A stretch of DNA of 64,000 bases from Bacteroidales bacterium (GCA_012729335.1 JAAYDJ010000017.1:1-64000); one strand, 5' to 3'. Shown: positions 43,813 to 53,186, counted from the stretch's first letter. Program-made: numbers and translations. The notes: generated by a model not told the origin, from the sequence alone.

Positions 43813-45258
43813 CTATTCCTGCCAGTAGGCAGGGGTCAGGATCACCAGAATGGTGAAGAACTCCAGGCGCCCCAGAATCATCAGGAAGGCAAGGAAGAGT
43901 TTGCCTGCATCCGGGATCATGGCATAACTCCCCGATGGGCCCATGCTCCCCAGTCCGGGCCCGATGTTCCCCAGGCAGGCGGCAACCACGCCGAAACTGC
44001 TATCAAGGTCACCCAGCCAGAAGACCATGAAAAGGCTTCCCAGTACGAAGACCATCATATAAAACACAAAAAACGCCAGTATGTTGGAGACGATCTTCGG
44101 AGGCACGGCACGGCCGTTGAACCTGACTTCCAGCACCGCCTTGGGATGAACGAGCCTGCGCAGCTCATACCAGGCATTTTTGAGCAGGACCACAATGCGC
44201 ATGATTTTCATCCCCCCGCCGGTTGAGCCTGCCATACCCCCGAAGAAAAACAACCCAAAGAGCAGCATGGTCACCGGCGGGAACCAGGTGGTGTAGTCGC
44301 TGGTGACATATCCCGTGGTGGTGATGACAGACACCACCATAAAGAGGGCATCCTGGAAAAGCGTCACTGCAGGTTCGGTGGTGGTAGCCAGCAACCCGGC
44401 AAAGACCAGTACCGTAAAGCCAAGAATAAACAAAAGGTAGTACCTGAATTCCTCGTTCCTGACCACCTTTTTGACCTGCCCGTTGACCAGCAGAAAGAGG
44501 AGGTTGAAGTTGGTGCCGGCGAGTACCATGAAAACGATCACAATTCCGTGGATGTAAAGCGAAGGCCAGTAATCCAGTCCGGCCTGCCGGGTGGAAAAAC
44601 CGCTGGAAGACATGGTGGAGAGGGCATGGCAGACGCTGTCGAAGAGGGGCATTCCCCCCGACAGCAGCAAGAGGGTAGCCAGACCCGTCAGGAATACATA
44701 AATGAGCCAGATGTTCCGGGAGGTTTGCTGGATGCGGGAACTGACGCGGTCATGGGTGGGCCCCGGTACTTCGGCACTAAAGAGCTGCATTCCTCCGATT
44801 CCGAACGATTTCATGAAACTCAGGGTGAACATGATGATCCCCATCCCGCCCAGCCATTGGGTGAGCGCCCGCCAGAAGAGCATGCCGGCCGACTGAGACT
44901 CAATATCGGAGATCACCGTGGCCCCGGTGGTGGTAAACCCCGACACCGATTCGAAAAAGGCATCCATGACACCCGGAATCTCGCGGCTGATCAGGTAAGG
45001 CAGTGCGCCGAAAAGGGAGAGCACCAGCCACACCAGCGATACGACCAGAAAACCCTCCCGCCGGGTAATGGTCCCCCGCATACCTGCGTTCCGGAAGAAA
45101 AGAAGGGCCCCCGGTAAAAAAGTGACCGCAGCGGCCAGGCCAAAGGCCAGGGTATCCCTGCCATCGGTCACCAGGGTCACCAGCATGCTCAGAACCATGG
45201 CCACCGCCTCAATGAGCAAAAGAAGCCCGATCACCCTGAAAATAAGACTGAAATTCAT
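43813..45258 (-). CDS. trkH: TrkH potassium-uptake channel subunit, second copy
   Basis: A 481-residue inner-membrane protein of the TrkH/KtrB family with the four-pore-loop layout. It opens with FRVIGLLLLIEAVAMVLSMLV. Filter-type loops include SVSGFTTTGATVI, ALSTMSSSGFSTR, VISVITTTGYVTSDY and ACLGNIGPGLGSMGP, all with the conserved Gly. It is the last gene of trkA-trkH-trkH and lies behind a terminator-like hairpin. The two TrkH copies are clearly homologous over their whole length, so it is a tandem duplication. Confidence 0.93.
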   Translation of the reverse strand: MNFSLIFRVIGLLLLIEAVAMVLSMLVTLVTDGRDTLAFGLAAAVTFLPGALLFFRNAGMRGTITRREGFLVVSLVWLVLSLFGALPYLISREIPGVMDAFFESVSGFTTTGATVISDIESQSAGMLFWRALTQWLGGMGIIMFTLSFMKSFGIGGMQLFSAEVPGPTHDRVSSRIQQTSRNIWLIYVFLTGLATLLLLSGGMPLFDSVCHALSTMSSSGFSTRQAGLDYWPSLYIHGIVIVFMVLAGTNFNLLFLLVNGQVKKVVRNEEFRYYLLFILGFTVLVFAGLLATTTEPAVTLFQDALFMVVSVITTTGYVTSDYTTWFPPVTMLLFGLFFFGGMAGSTGGGMKIMRIVVLLKNAWYELRRLVHPKAVLEVRFNGRAVPPKIVSNILAFFVFYMMVFVLGSLFMVFWLGDLDSSFGVVAACLGNIGPGLGSMGPSGSYAMIPDAGKLFLAFLMILGRLEFFTILVILTPAYWQE

Positions 45259-45275
45259 ATGCTCCGCCCTGAAAC

Positions 45276-45309
45276 AAAAAAAGCGACCCCCTACCTGGGA
45301 GACTCCGCT
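45276..45309 (-). terminator. Terminator-like hairpin between the two trkH genes
   Basis: On the minus strand AGCG (45309-45306) pairs with CGCT (45285-45282), and CTCCC pairs with GGGGG inside. Seven T follow (45282-45276). It lies just after the first trkH stop and 18 bases before the second trkH start. It could limit expression of the downstream copy. Confidence 0.5.
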
Positions 45310-45347
45310 CTACCGGAAAAGTACGAATATAGCAAATAAACCAAAGG

Positions 45348-46796
45348 CTACTGCTCCGTCCAGAAGGATGGCGTGAAAAGAACCAGCACCGTGAAGAGTT
45401 CCAGCCGCCCCAGCATCATCAGAAAGGAGAGAAACCACTTGCCGGCATCGGGAATGTGTGAATAGGTAAAGGCAGGCCCCACGCTTCCCAGGCCGGGACC
45501 GATGTTGCCCAGGCAGGAGGCCACAGCCCCCATGGAGGTATCCATATCGCCCACGAAAATCATCAGAAAGAGGGTGCTGACAAAGAAAACCATGAGGTAA
45601 AACATGAAAAACGCCAGCACGTTGGATATGATCCGGGGTTCGATGGCGTGCCGGTTGAACCGCACGGGAATCACTCCGCTGGGGTGAATGATCCTGCGCA
45701 ACTCATAATAACTGTTCTTGAGCAGCAAAACGATACGCATGATTTTCACCCCGCCGCCCGTAGACCCCGTGGAGCCGCCAAAAAAGAACAGAATGAAAAT
45801 AAGCATGTAAAGGACCGGGCTCCACTTCAGATAATCGGTGGTCGCAAACCCGGTCGTTGTGATGATAGAGACCACGGTAAAAAGGGCATCTCTGAAAGCC
45901 TGTTCCGCCGGCATCAGCGTGTCGATCAATAATCCACTGAAAATCAGAATCGTAAAACCCAATACAAAAAGGAAGTAATACTTAAACTCCTCGTCGCGGA
46001 ACATCCGGGAGAAATGACCTTTTCCGGCAAAGTAAAGGAGGGTGAAGTTGGTGCCGGCAAGGAACATGAACAGGGTGATGACATACTGGATGTAAGGGGA
46101 AGGCCAGAAGGCGATGCTGGCCTGTTTGGTGGAGAACCCCCCGGTGGCCATGGTGGCGAAGGCATGACAGACGCTGTCAAAGAGGGACATACCGCCGAAC
46201 ATGAGCAGAAGGGTTTGCAGGAAGGTGAGCAGGACGTAGACACCCCATACGATTCTGGCGGTTTGGTGGATACGGGGGCTTATTTTCTCTACGGAAAGAC
46301 CGGGGACTTCGGCATCGTAGAGCTGGAGGCCGCCGATGCCAAAGGCCGGCATCATGGTCAGGAACAGGACAATGATGCCCATTCCCCCCAGCCAGTGGGT
46401 GAGGGCCCTCCAGAAGAGAATCCCCCGCGGAAAGGGGTCGATGAGGTCGACAATGCTGGCCCCGGTAGTGGTGAACCCCGACATGGTTTCAAAAAAGGCA
46501 TCGGTATACCTGGGAATGGAGCCACTGATGACGTAAGGAAGGGCCCCGAACAGGGAGAAGATGAGCCACACCAGGGCCACGATGAGAAATCCCTCCCTGC
46601 GGGTAATCGTTTGGGGAGCGCGGGCAGTAAGGAGTACGGCAGCGGCTCCCGGAACCGTACAAATCAACGCCGACCAGACAAACGCGGCGGCATCGCTCCC
46701 TCCTGTGGCCAGTGAGACCAGCAGGCTGACCAGCATGGCCGCCCCTTCCACCAGGAGCAATAACCCGGTGACCCTGATGACGATCTTCAGATTCAT
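45348..46796 (-). CDS. trkH: TrkH potassium-uptake channel subunit, first copy
   Basis: A 482-residue TrkH-family membrane protein. It opens with IRVTGLLLLVEGAAMLVSLLV. The pore loops are TMSGFTTTGASIV, AFATMATGGFSTK, VVSIITTTGFATTDY and SCLGNIGPGLGSVGP. It follows trkA after 12 bases, so the pair is clearly cotranscribed and likely forms the basic K+ uptake unit gated by the TrkA ring. The protein differs from the second copy at many positions, which may change affinity or ion preference. Confidence 0.94.
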   Translation of the reverse strand: MNLKIVIRVTGLLLLVEGAAMLVSLLVSLATGGSDAAAFVWSALICTVPGAAAVLLTARAPQTITRREGFLIVALVWLIFSLFGALPYVISGSIPRYTDAFFETMSGFTTTGASIVDLIDPFPRGILFWRALTHWLGGMGIIVLFLTMMPAFGIGGLQLYDAEVPGLSVEKISPRIHQTARIVWGVYVLLTFLQTLLLMFGGMSLFDSVCHAFATMATGGFSTKQASIAFWPSPYIQYVITLFMFLAGTNFTLLYFAGKGHFSRMFRDEEFKYYFLFVLGFTILIFSGLLIDTLMPAEQAFRDALFTVVSIITTTGFATTDYLKWSPVLYMLIFILFFFGGSTGSTGGGVKIMRIVLLLKNSYYELRRIIHPSGVIPVRFNRHAIEPRIISNVLAFFMFYLMVFFVSTLFLMIFVGDMDTSMGAVASCLGNIGPGLGSVGPAFTYSHIPDAGKWFLSFLMMLGRLELFTVLVLFTPSFWTEQ

Positions 46797-46808
46797 GATT
46801 GCGCGCGG

Positions 46809-48149
46809 TTAGGGCTGCTTGAAAAATCTTTCCAGCTTTTTGATTCCCGAGGGAAGCGTAAACACCACCACCTTGTCCCCTTCCCTGATTTCCATGTTAC
46901 CCGAGGCAATGATCCCCTGATCCCCGCGGATGATCCCTCCCAGCTTGGCCTCCCGGGGAAAATCAAGCTCCCTGACAGGCTTCTGGGTAATCCGGCTCCC
47001 CGGTTTGGCTATAAACTCAAACACTTCCGCATCGGAAAAGGTAAGACATTTCACATTCGAAATCTCGGCATTGAGGGTAAACCTGTATATATAACTGGCG
47101 GCGATCAGTTTCTTGTTGACGATGGTCCCGATATCGAGTCCCTCAGCGGTGTTGATCAGGGCAAAATTCTCCACCTCGGCAACCGTGCGCTTGAGGCCGA
47201 CCGATTTGGCCAGGTGACATGAGAGCAGGTTGACCTCGGAACTCCCCGTGGTGGCGATGAATGCATCCATTTTGGCCAGCCCCTCTTCCCTGAGAAGGTC
47301 CAGGTTCCGCCCGTCCCCATTGATTACCAGCACATTCTCAAACCTATCGGCCAGAAAGTTACACCGCTCCTTGTTCTCTTCAATGACCTTGATCCGGTAT
47401 TGGTCGCCCAGCTTTTCTATGGCTTTCTGGGCGATGCGGCTTCCGCCCAGGAACATGATATTCCGTACCTCAAAAAGATCCTTTCCGCAGAGGTCGAAAA
47501 GACGTTGCTGGCTGCTCCTGTTGGTCACGAAATAGGCGATGTCGCCGCTGCGGATCATATCTTTCCCGCTGGGGATCACATTTTCGTGCCCCCGCATGAT
47601 GGCCACCACCACAATTTCACTGAGCACGGGCCCCAGCTCTTCCAGGGTCTTGTCCACAATAGGGGCGTTGGCTCTGAGCTTGATCCCCATCAGAATCAGC
47701 TTTCCGCCCGAGAATTCAAACAGCTGACGCGTACCGGTAAACTTCACCGAAGAAACGATCTCCTTGGCAGCGAGGCTCTCAGGGTAAATCAGCTCATGGA
47801 TGCCCATGTTCCGCAGTTTTTCCCGGTAGCGTTCCATGAGGTATTCCGAGTTGTTGATCCGGGCGATGGTCCTCCCCACCCCCAGGTAGGTGGCCATACT
47901 GCAGGCCAGCACATTCCGTTCTTCGGAGGGGGTCACCGCCACAAAAAGCTCAGCCTTGTTCAGTCCGGTCTCCTTGAGATCGGCAAAGGAATGGGCCGAT
48001 CCCGTGACCGTCATCAGATCCACTTCACGGCTGATCTGGGCCAGCCTTTCAGGATCCTCATCCAGCAGGACAATGTCGTGATCTTCACGGCTGAGCATCC
48101 GCGCCAGATGGGTACCCACTTCTCCCGCACCGGCAATGACTACTTTCAT
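46809..48149 (-). CDS. trkA: TrkA, NAD-binding regulator of potassium uptake
   Basis: A 446-residue cytosolic protein with two RCK units in tandem. The first Rossmann motif is VIAGAGEVGTHLARMLSRED with DLMTVTGSAHSF; the second is IMFLGGSRIAQKAIEKLGD with NVLVINGDGRNLD. Each is followed by an RCK_C domain, the last ending in EGDKVVVFTLPSGIKKLERFF. It binds NAD(H) and gates TrkH. It is first in the trkA-trkH-trkH cluster. No clear promoter was found in the 66-base gap after comEC. Confidence 0.95.
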   Translation of the reverse strand: MKVVIAGAGEVGTHLARMLSREDHDIVLLDEDPERLAQISREVDLMTVTGSAHSFADLKETGLNKAELFVAVTPSEERNVLACSMATYLGVGRTIARINNSEYLMERYREKLRNMGIHELIYPESLAAKEIVSSVKFTGTRQLFEFSGGKLILMGIKLRANAPIVDKTLEELGPVLSEIVVVAIMRGHENVIPSGKDMIRSGDIAYFVTNRSSQQRLFDLCGKDLFEVRNIMFLGGSRIAQKAIEKLGDQYRIKVIEENKERCNFLADRFENVLVINGDGRNLDLLREEGLAKMDAFIATTGSSEVNLLSCHLAKSVGLKRTVAEVENFALINTAEGLDIGTIVNKKLIAASYIYRFTLNAEISNVKCLTFSDAEVFEFIAKPGSRITQKPVRELDFPREAKLGGIIRGDQGIIASGNMEIREGDKVVVFTLPSGIKKLERFFKQP

Positions 48150-48215
48150 AAGCTTCCTGTTTTCAAAAGGAGATGCAAAGTAATGATATTTCCGCTAAGA
48201 TTGTCCGCACCGGCT

Positions 48216-50249
48216 CTATTTTTTCGGGCCATGCGGAAGAGGCCGGCGCCAGGCCCCCATTTCGTTCACCCGGTGGTATTTAGACCCTGCCTGCGGTGGG
48301 GGGGCACGGCGGTAGCTGACCACCTGCACCTCTTCCGGGAAGGATGGGAGGTCGCCCCGGCCGGTGAGGAAGAGCACATCGGGAGTAACCGGCAGGGAAG
48401 GAGTGCGCCGTCCGTCACTGATCTCAGCGAGGATCCCCCCGAAACTGAAGAGGGGACCCTTTTTCAGGAGAAACCGGTCGTGGTAGTCCTCCTCCAGGGG
48501 AACCATGACAGGAGGAAGGAGCCGGCAGCGAAGGGTCACGGCTGCGGCTTCCCGCAGGGGATCGCCTGATTCCATCAACTCCCGGGGGAGTAGAAGGTAG
48601 TTCCGGAAACCGGCAATAAGATGGATGACCGGTTCACGGCGGTTATAGGCGATGATTTCCCTGGATCCGGCCTGGTACCACCGCCCGGCCGCCCCCGCCA
48701 GAAACAGCAGCACAGCCGCCCCCAGCGACAAATGCAACCACACTGCTTTACGTTTAACGAGAAACAAAGCCCCCGCAAGCAGAACCCCATACGCCAGCAC
48801 CAGGGAGCTCTGCGGAAAACCTATCCCCGGGATGAGGGCTCCCGGCAGGGATGCCGTATTCTCCAGCACCAGGTAAACACCGTGCACCAGGATGCCGGTC
48901 ACCTGCGCCAGAAAGGAAGAGACCGGCGCCACCACTGAGGTGACCAGGACCAGGATGCCCAGCGAGATAAAGACAAAGGCTGCAGGAATCACCACAAAAT
49001 TGGATATCCAGAAGTAAACGGGGAACTGGTGGAAGTAATGGCAGGAAAGGGGGAAGGTGGTGATCTGGGAGGCCAGGGAGACGGCCAGCAGTTCCCAGAA
49101 GTAGCGGGGCAGCCGGTGGCGGAAACGAAGCAAGGCGGAGATCCGGGGCTGGAAGAAAACAATACCCGCCACGGCGGCATAGGAGAGCTGGAATCCCACG
49201 TCACCTGTAAGCCGCGGGTTGATGACCAGCAGCAGGAAAGCCGAAGCGGAGAGGGTATTCCAGATGTGGACAGGCCGGCGGAGGTTGTCACCCACCACCA
49301 CCACCGAGAACATCAGTGCCGACCGTTGCACCGAGGGGGCAAGACCCGTGATGAAGGCAAAAACCCAGAGGGCGGCCACCGACACCACCGGAAACAAAAT
49401 CCGGGTGAACCTCCCCCGCCGCAGAAACCCCAGAAAGAAACTGAGGATCAGGTAGACGATCCCGGTATGGAGTCCTGATACCGCCAGGACATGAGAAGCC
49501 CCCGTGGAGGAAAACACCTGTCTGATCTCCGTATCGAGGGACTTTTTGTAACCCAGGGTGAGCGCAGCAAGAATATCAAATTCCTCTCCGCAGAGGCCGT
49601 TCCGTCGGTAAAGGGTAAGCAGGGCATCCCTGGTTTTTTCGGCGGCGACCCTGAGCCGGAAACGGGGATCGCTGCCGGTCATCTGCCAGGGGCCTCCGGC
49701 CAGGAAAAGCTGCCTGTAAAAACCTTTGTCTGCGGCGTACCCCCGGAAATCAAATTCATAGGGATTGCCCCGGTTGACAATCGCCGCCGGAGTGGCCCCG
49801 AAAAGAATTCTGCTCCCGGCAACCGCGGAATCTCCCGCATAGCCTTCCGGGAAATATACCAGGATCTTCTCACGGGCCGGGATGACCTTCTCCCCGTCAA
49901 GGGCGGCCGTCAGCAGCGCTTCCGCACGGGTGCGGCCATTTTTGGAATAGGGTTGCTCCAGAAGGGTTGCCAGGTAACGGTCACCGGAAACCGGCGTCGG
50001 CACATCCCGGCTCCGCAATCCCAGAAAGATCCCCAGCACTACAAAAAACAGAGTCAGGGAAAGGCCCTCCAGCCACTCCCTCTCCCGGGCGGGATGCCGG
50101 GAAATCCCCCATGCCATGCTCCACAGCAGGGTCGCGATGAACAGCCACAAAGGGTGAGGGACCCCGGAAAAACAGGGGGCCACTCCCAAGCCTGCCAGCA
50201 GGGGAAGGAGCATCCGCAAAAAGGGAACGCGCCTGAGGGTGTCGCGCAT
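48216..50249 (-). CDS. comEC: ComEC/Rec2-related DNA-uptake membrane protein
   Basis: A 677-residue polytopic membrane protein. The N-terminal DUF4131-type part (about 25-200) includes RGNPYEFDFRGYAADKG. The competence core has LTLGYKKSLDTEIRQVFSSTG, the signature SHVLAVSGLHTGIVYLILSFFLG, TGLAPSVQRSALMF and DVGFQLSYAAVAGI. The C-terminus lacks a clear metallo-beta-lactamase domain and ends in a short soluble segment, as in many Bacteroidota. It forms the inner-membrane channel for single-stranded DNA. The other competence genes are not in the window. Confidence 0.9.
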   Translation of the reverse strand: MRDTLRRVPFLRMLLPLLAGLGVAPCFSGVPHPLWLFIATLLWSMAWGISRHPAREREWLEGLSLTLFFVVLGIFLGLRSRDVPTPVSGDRYLATLLEQPYSKNGRTRAEALLTAALDGEKVIPAREKILVYFPEGYAGDSAVAGSRILFGATPAAIVNRGNPYEFDFRGYAADKGFYRQLFLAGGPWQMTGSDPRFRLRVAAEKTRDALLTLYRRNGLCGEEFDILAALTLGYKKSLDTEIRQVFSSTGASHVLAVSGLHTGIVYLILSFFLGFLRRGRFTRILFPVVSVAALWVFAFITGLAPSVQRSALMFSVVVVGDNLRRPVHIWNTLSASAFLLLVINPRLTGDVGFQLSYAAVAGIVFFQPRISALLRFRHRLPRYFWELLAVSLASQITTFPLSCHYFHQFPVYFWISNFVVIPAAFVFISLGILVLVTSVVAPVSSFLAQVTGILVHGVYLVLENTASLPGALIPGIGFPQSSLVLAYGVLLAGALFLVKRKAVWLHLSLGAAVLLFLAGAAGRWYQAGSREIIAYNRREPVIHLIAGFRNYLLLPRELMESGDPLREAAAVTLRCRLLPPVMVPLEEDYHDRFLLKKGPLFSFGGILAEISDGRRTPSLPVTPDVLFLTGRGDLPSFPEEVQVVSYRRAPPPQAGSKYHRVNEMGAWRRPLPHGPKK

Positions 50250-50307
50250 GGAAAATCTGCCAGAGGGGTTTACAGCGTCCTGACAGATAAATATACGAAA
50301 AAAAAGG

Positions 50308-50868
50308 TCAGGCGGGAACCCTGATTTTGTAATGGGGGGAGACTTTTCCGCGGCTGATGGCCATCAGCCGGCCCCTGAGGATTTTCCTGCGCAGGGGGGA
50401 GAGGTAATCTATGAACAACCTCCCTTCAAGGTGGTCGTATTCGTGCTGAATGACACGGGCCACATAGCCCGAGTATTCCTCCTCATGCCAGTTGAACTGC
50501 GCATCCTGGTACCTGATCCGGACCCGGTCGGGGCGTGATACATTTTCCCTGATTTCAGGCAGGCTCAGACACCCCTCCTCCATGGACCACGGATCGCCGG
50601 CATAATCCAGGATCGTGGGATTGATAAACACCTTTCTGAACTCCTTCAGGGAGGGATCCTCATCGGCCATGGCACTGGCATCCACCACAAACACCCTGAT
50701 GGAAAGCCCCACCTGGGGAGCGGCAAGCCCTACCCCGTCGGCATAGTACATCGTTTCCCAGAAATGGGCAAGAAACTCCTCCAGCCCGGGATAATCAGGA
50801 CCAATGGGTTCGGCGCTCTTCCGCAACACCGGATCGCCATAGACGGTAATCGGAAATTTCATAGACAA
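50308..50868 (-). CDS. def: Peptide deformylase
   Basis: Fe(II) enzyme that removes the formyl group from nascent proteins. It has 186 residues with all three motifs: GVGLAAPQVGLS, EGCLSLPEI with the metal cysteine, and QHEYDHLEGRLF with the HExxH metal histidines and glutamate. It opens with PITVYGDPVLRKSAEPI. Its start overlaps the end of ruvX by 10 bases, so the two are coupled. 58 bases separate it from comEC. Confidence 0.96.
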   Translation of the reverse strand: MSMKFPITVYGDPVLRKSAEPIGPDYPGLEEFLAHFWETMYYADGVGLAAPQVGLSIRVFVVDASAMADEDPSLKEFRKVFINPTILDYAGDPWSMEEGCLSLPEIRENVSRPDRVRIRYQDAQFNWHEEEYSGYVARVIQHEYDHLEGRLFIDYLSPLRRKILRGRLMAISRGKVSPHYKIRVPA

Positions 50869-51287
50869 TTCTTTTTCTGCTCCAGGTAGGACTGCAAAAT
50901 GATGGTGGCGCTTACCCCGTCGACCAGGGCCTTGTCGCGGCGGCCCGATTTACTTACGCCACCGTCGATCATCGCCCGCATGGCCAGCCGCGACGTAAAC
51001 CGCTCATCCACCTGTTCAAGTCTGACCCCCGGAAATTTCTTCAAAAAACTCCTGATGAAAGGATTAATATATTTAACGGCTTCGGAAGCCTCATTGTTCA
51101 TGGTCAGCGGATAACCCACCACGACCAGGACCACTTTTTCCCTGCTGAAATACTCCTCCAGAAAAGCCCAGATGTGCGCCGATTCCACAGTCGTCAGCCG
51201 CGTGGCGATCATCTGTGCAGGATCGGTCACCGCCAATCCCGTACGTTTCCGGCCATAATCAATGGCCATGATCCTGCCCGCACTCAT
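50859..51287 (-). CDS. ruvX: Holliday-junction-resolvase-like RuvX/YqgF
   Basis: RNase H-fold nuclease needed for 16S rRNA 5'-end maturation and proposed to act on Holliday junctions. The ATG at 51285-51287 gives 142 residues; an upstream start would add 14 residues that do not match the family. Motifs are RIMAIDYGRKRTGLAVTDP with the catalytic Asp, VVVGYPLTMNNEAS, EQVDERFTSRLA with the second acidic site, and the RRDKALVDGVSATIILQSYL tail. The gene overlaps def by 10 bases. Confidence 0.94.
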   Translation of the reverse strand: MSAGRIMAIDYGRKRTGLAVTDPAQMIATRLTTVESAHIWAFLEEYFSREKVVLVVVGYPLTMNNEASEAVKYINPFIRSFLKKFPGVRLEQVDERFTSRLAMRAMIDGGVSKSGRRDKALVDGVSATIILQSYLEQKKNCL

Positions 51288-51380
51288 CGGGAAAGAAAAC
51301 CAATACTCATCACGCCGCAAAATTACCAATAAATTCGCGGGAACAAAACACCTTTTTTGGGAGACGGGCCGGCAGAAAAG

Positions 51381-51440
51381 AATGACTTCCGGTCGGAAAG
51401 GATAACTTCCGGCAAATAAGGATTACTTCCGGCTGGAATA
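51381..51440. repeat. Three direct repeats of exactly 20 bp at a gene end
   Basis: Copies at 51381-51400, 51401-51420 and 51421-51440 share the core ACTTCCGG at the same offset and an A-rich end. The third copy contains the stop and last codons of the dihydroorotate-dehydrogenase-like gene. The array fills most of the space to the ruvX start. Confidence 0.85.
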
Positions 51441-52412
51441 ATATTTCATAAACTGGGAGCGCTCATACACCATGGGATCTCCGATTTTGGCATAGGAAAG
51501 CCGCCCTCTGAAATCGGCGATGGACCGGAAATTCCATTTTTTCATGAAGGCTGTGAGTCCCTCCAGGATGGAAGGGATCACTGCGGTTCCGTGGAGGTAA
51601 AGGGCCGAGCAGAGTTGGGTGACCGTGGCTCCCGCCAGGAGCAGTTTGATCACGGCTTGGCTATCGTGGATCCCCGTGGTGGCGGCAATGTCGAGTGAGG
51701 AGACCTGCGACGACACCAGACCGATCCACCGCAGGGTGTGACGCAACTCCGCAGGTGAACTGAAGACTTCCGAGGCCCTGATTTCCAGAGCATCCAGATC
51801 TATGTCAGGCTCATAGAAGCGGTTGAACATCACCACCCCCGACGCCCCGTTGGCTTTCAGTTTCTCGGCCATGCCCACGATGTGGGTGAAATGACTCCCG
51901 ATCTTCACCGACACCGGAATCTTCACTTCGGCTTTCACGGCCCGCACCACGTCGGTATAAATTCTTTCCACCTCCGCAGGCTCCTGGTTCCGCCGTACCG
52001 GAAGGTAAAATACATTGAGTTCTATGGCATCGGCGCCGGCCGACTCCAGGTCCCGCGCAAACGAAAACCACTCCGATACCGACACGCAGTTGACACTGGC
52101 GATCACCGGGAGACCGGTCGCCTGCTTCACCTTGCTCAACAGCGCGGTGTGCTTGCCCAGGGAGTTGCTGCGGATGTAATTCTGGATATAGTATTCCGCC
52201 TCGGGATAATCATTGCCCCTGCCGCTCTGATCCAGCATCTCCCCGATCTCGCCGTTGATCTGCTCCTCAAAGATCGACTTGAGCACGATCGCCCCAATCC
52301 CCGCTTCTGCCAGCTCCATGATCTTTCCTTCGGTGCCCGTAAGCCCGGAACTCGCCGCAACCAGCGGATTCTTCAGTTTTATTCCCAGATAGGTGGTTTC
52401 CAGATTTGCCAT
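51423..52412 (-). CDS. Dihydroorotate-dehydrogenase-like flavoprotein
   Basis: A 329-residue TIM-barrel flavoprotein. The ATG at 52410-52412 gives the usual start MANLETTYLGIKLKNPLVAA. Other family parts are GAIVLKSIFEEQI, LPVIASVNCVS, IPVSVKIGSHFTH with the FMN lysine, GASGVVMFNRF and the late GIHDSQAVIKLLLAGATVTQLCSAL. The catalytic loop after the fourth strand reads ELNVFYLPVRR instead of the N-x-S-C-P motif of true PyrD, so the pyrimidine role is doubtful. Similar proteins sit apart from pyr genes in Bacteroidota. Substrate unknown. Confidence 0.85.
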   Translation of the reverse strand: MANLETTYLGIKLKNPLVAASSGLTGTEGKIMELAEAGIGAIVLKSIFEEQINGEIGEMLDQSGRGNDYPEAEYYIQNYIRSNSLGKHTALLSKVKQATGLPVIASVNCVSVSEWFSFARDLESAGADAIELNVFYLPVRRNQEPAEVERIYTDVVRAVKAEVKIPVSVKIGSHFTHIVGMAEKLKANGASGVVMFNRFYEPDIDLDALEIRASEVFSSPAELRHTLRWIGLVSSQVSSLDIAATTGIHDSQAVIKLLLAGATVTQLCSALYLHGTAVIPSILEGLTAFMKKWNFRSIADFRGRLSYAKIGDPMVYERSQFMKYYSSRK

Positions 52413-52497
52413 ATCGTGTATGTTAGTGTGCTCCCGATTCTTCAAGGCTCTAAAGGTAGGAGTTTCAGCCAAAAGGGCAAATGGCCGCTCCACAAAA

Positions 52498-53175
52498 TCA
52501 TCTGTTTGTGTCTATCCTCTCGCTGAAGAGGGTGGTGCCCAGCCTGATCATGGTACTTCCCTCCTCCATGGCGATGGGGTAATCGGCCGACATCCCCATG
52601 GAGATTTCCCTGAAGCGGGGATCACTGGGGAAGAAGCGGGTTTTCAGATGCGTAAAGATGTTCCGCAGGGCCCGGAATTCGCCACGCACCTGTTCCATAT
52701 CGCCGGTAAAGGTAGCCATCCCCATCACTCCGGCGATCTGCACATGCCGCATTTGCCGGAATTCTTCCGAGTGCAGAAGGCTTTCCCCCTCTTCCGGGGT
52801 AAGGCCGTATTTGGTCTCTTCTGCGGCAATCCGGAATTCCAGGAGACAGGGTATTACCCTTCCCGCCTCACGGGCTTCCCGATCTATGGTCTTCAGAAGC
52901 TTCAGGGAATCGACCGACTGGATCACCGCAACCAGGGGAACGACCATTCTCACCTTGTTGGTCTGCAGATGACCAATGAAATGCCACCGGATATCGGCGG
53001 GCAGGCAGGCCGCCTTGGCTGCCAGTTCCTGGGCCTTGTTCTCCCCGAAAACCCGCTGCCCCGCATGATAAGCCTCCATGATCACCTCCGGGGGCTTGGT
53101 CTTGGATACCGCCACCAGCTCCACATGGGCAGGAAGCTGCCCTTTCACCTCCCTGATCTTATCTGCCACAGACAT
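52498..53175 (-). CDS. yggS: YggS/PLPBP-family PLP homeostasis protein
   Basis: A 225-residue single-barrel PLP-binding protein that helps keep free PLP levels in check rather than catalysing a reaction. The ATG at 53173-53175 fits the usual N-terminus (MSVADKIREVKGQL); a GTG three codons upstream is possible. Motifs are VELVAVSKTKPPEVI with the PLP lysine, FGENKAQEL, WHFIGHLQTNKV, LEFRIAAEETKYGL and the C-terminal SMGMSADYPIAMEEGSTMIRLG with phosphate-binding residues. It lies 11 bases after pbpC on the same strand. Confidence 0.94.
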   Translation of the reverse strand: MSVADKIREVKGQLPAHVELVAVSKTKPPEVIMEAYHAGQRVFGENKAQELAAKAACLPADIRWHFIGHLQTNKVRMVVPLVAVIQSVDSLKLLKTIDREAREAGRVIPCLLEFRIAAEETKYGLTPEEGESLLHSEEFRQMRHVQIAGVMGMATFTGDMEQVRGEFRALRNIFTHLKTRFFPSDPRFREISMGMSADYPIAMEEGSTMIRLGTTLFSERIDTNR

Positions 53176-53186
53176 ATCTTTCACTT

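Noticed and set aside
51381-51440. CRISPR or IS terminal repeats
   Set aside because: Only three 20-bp direct repeats with no spacers, no inverted ends and no transposase.
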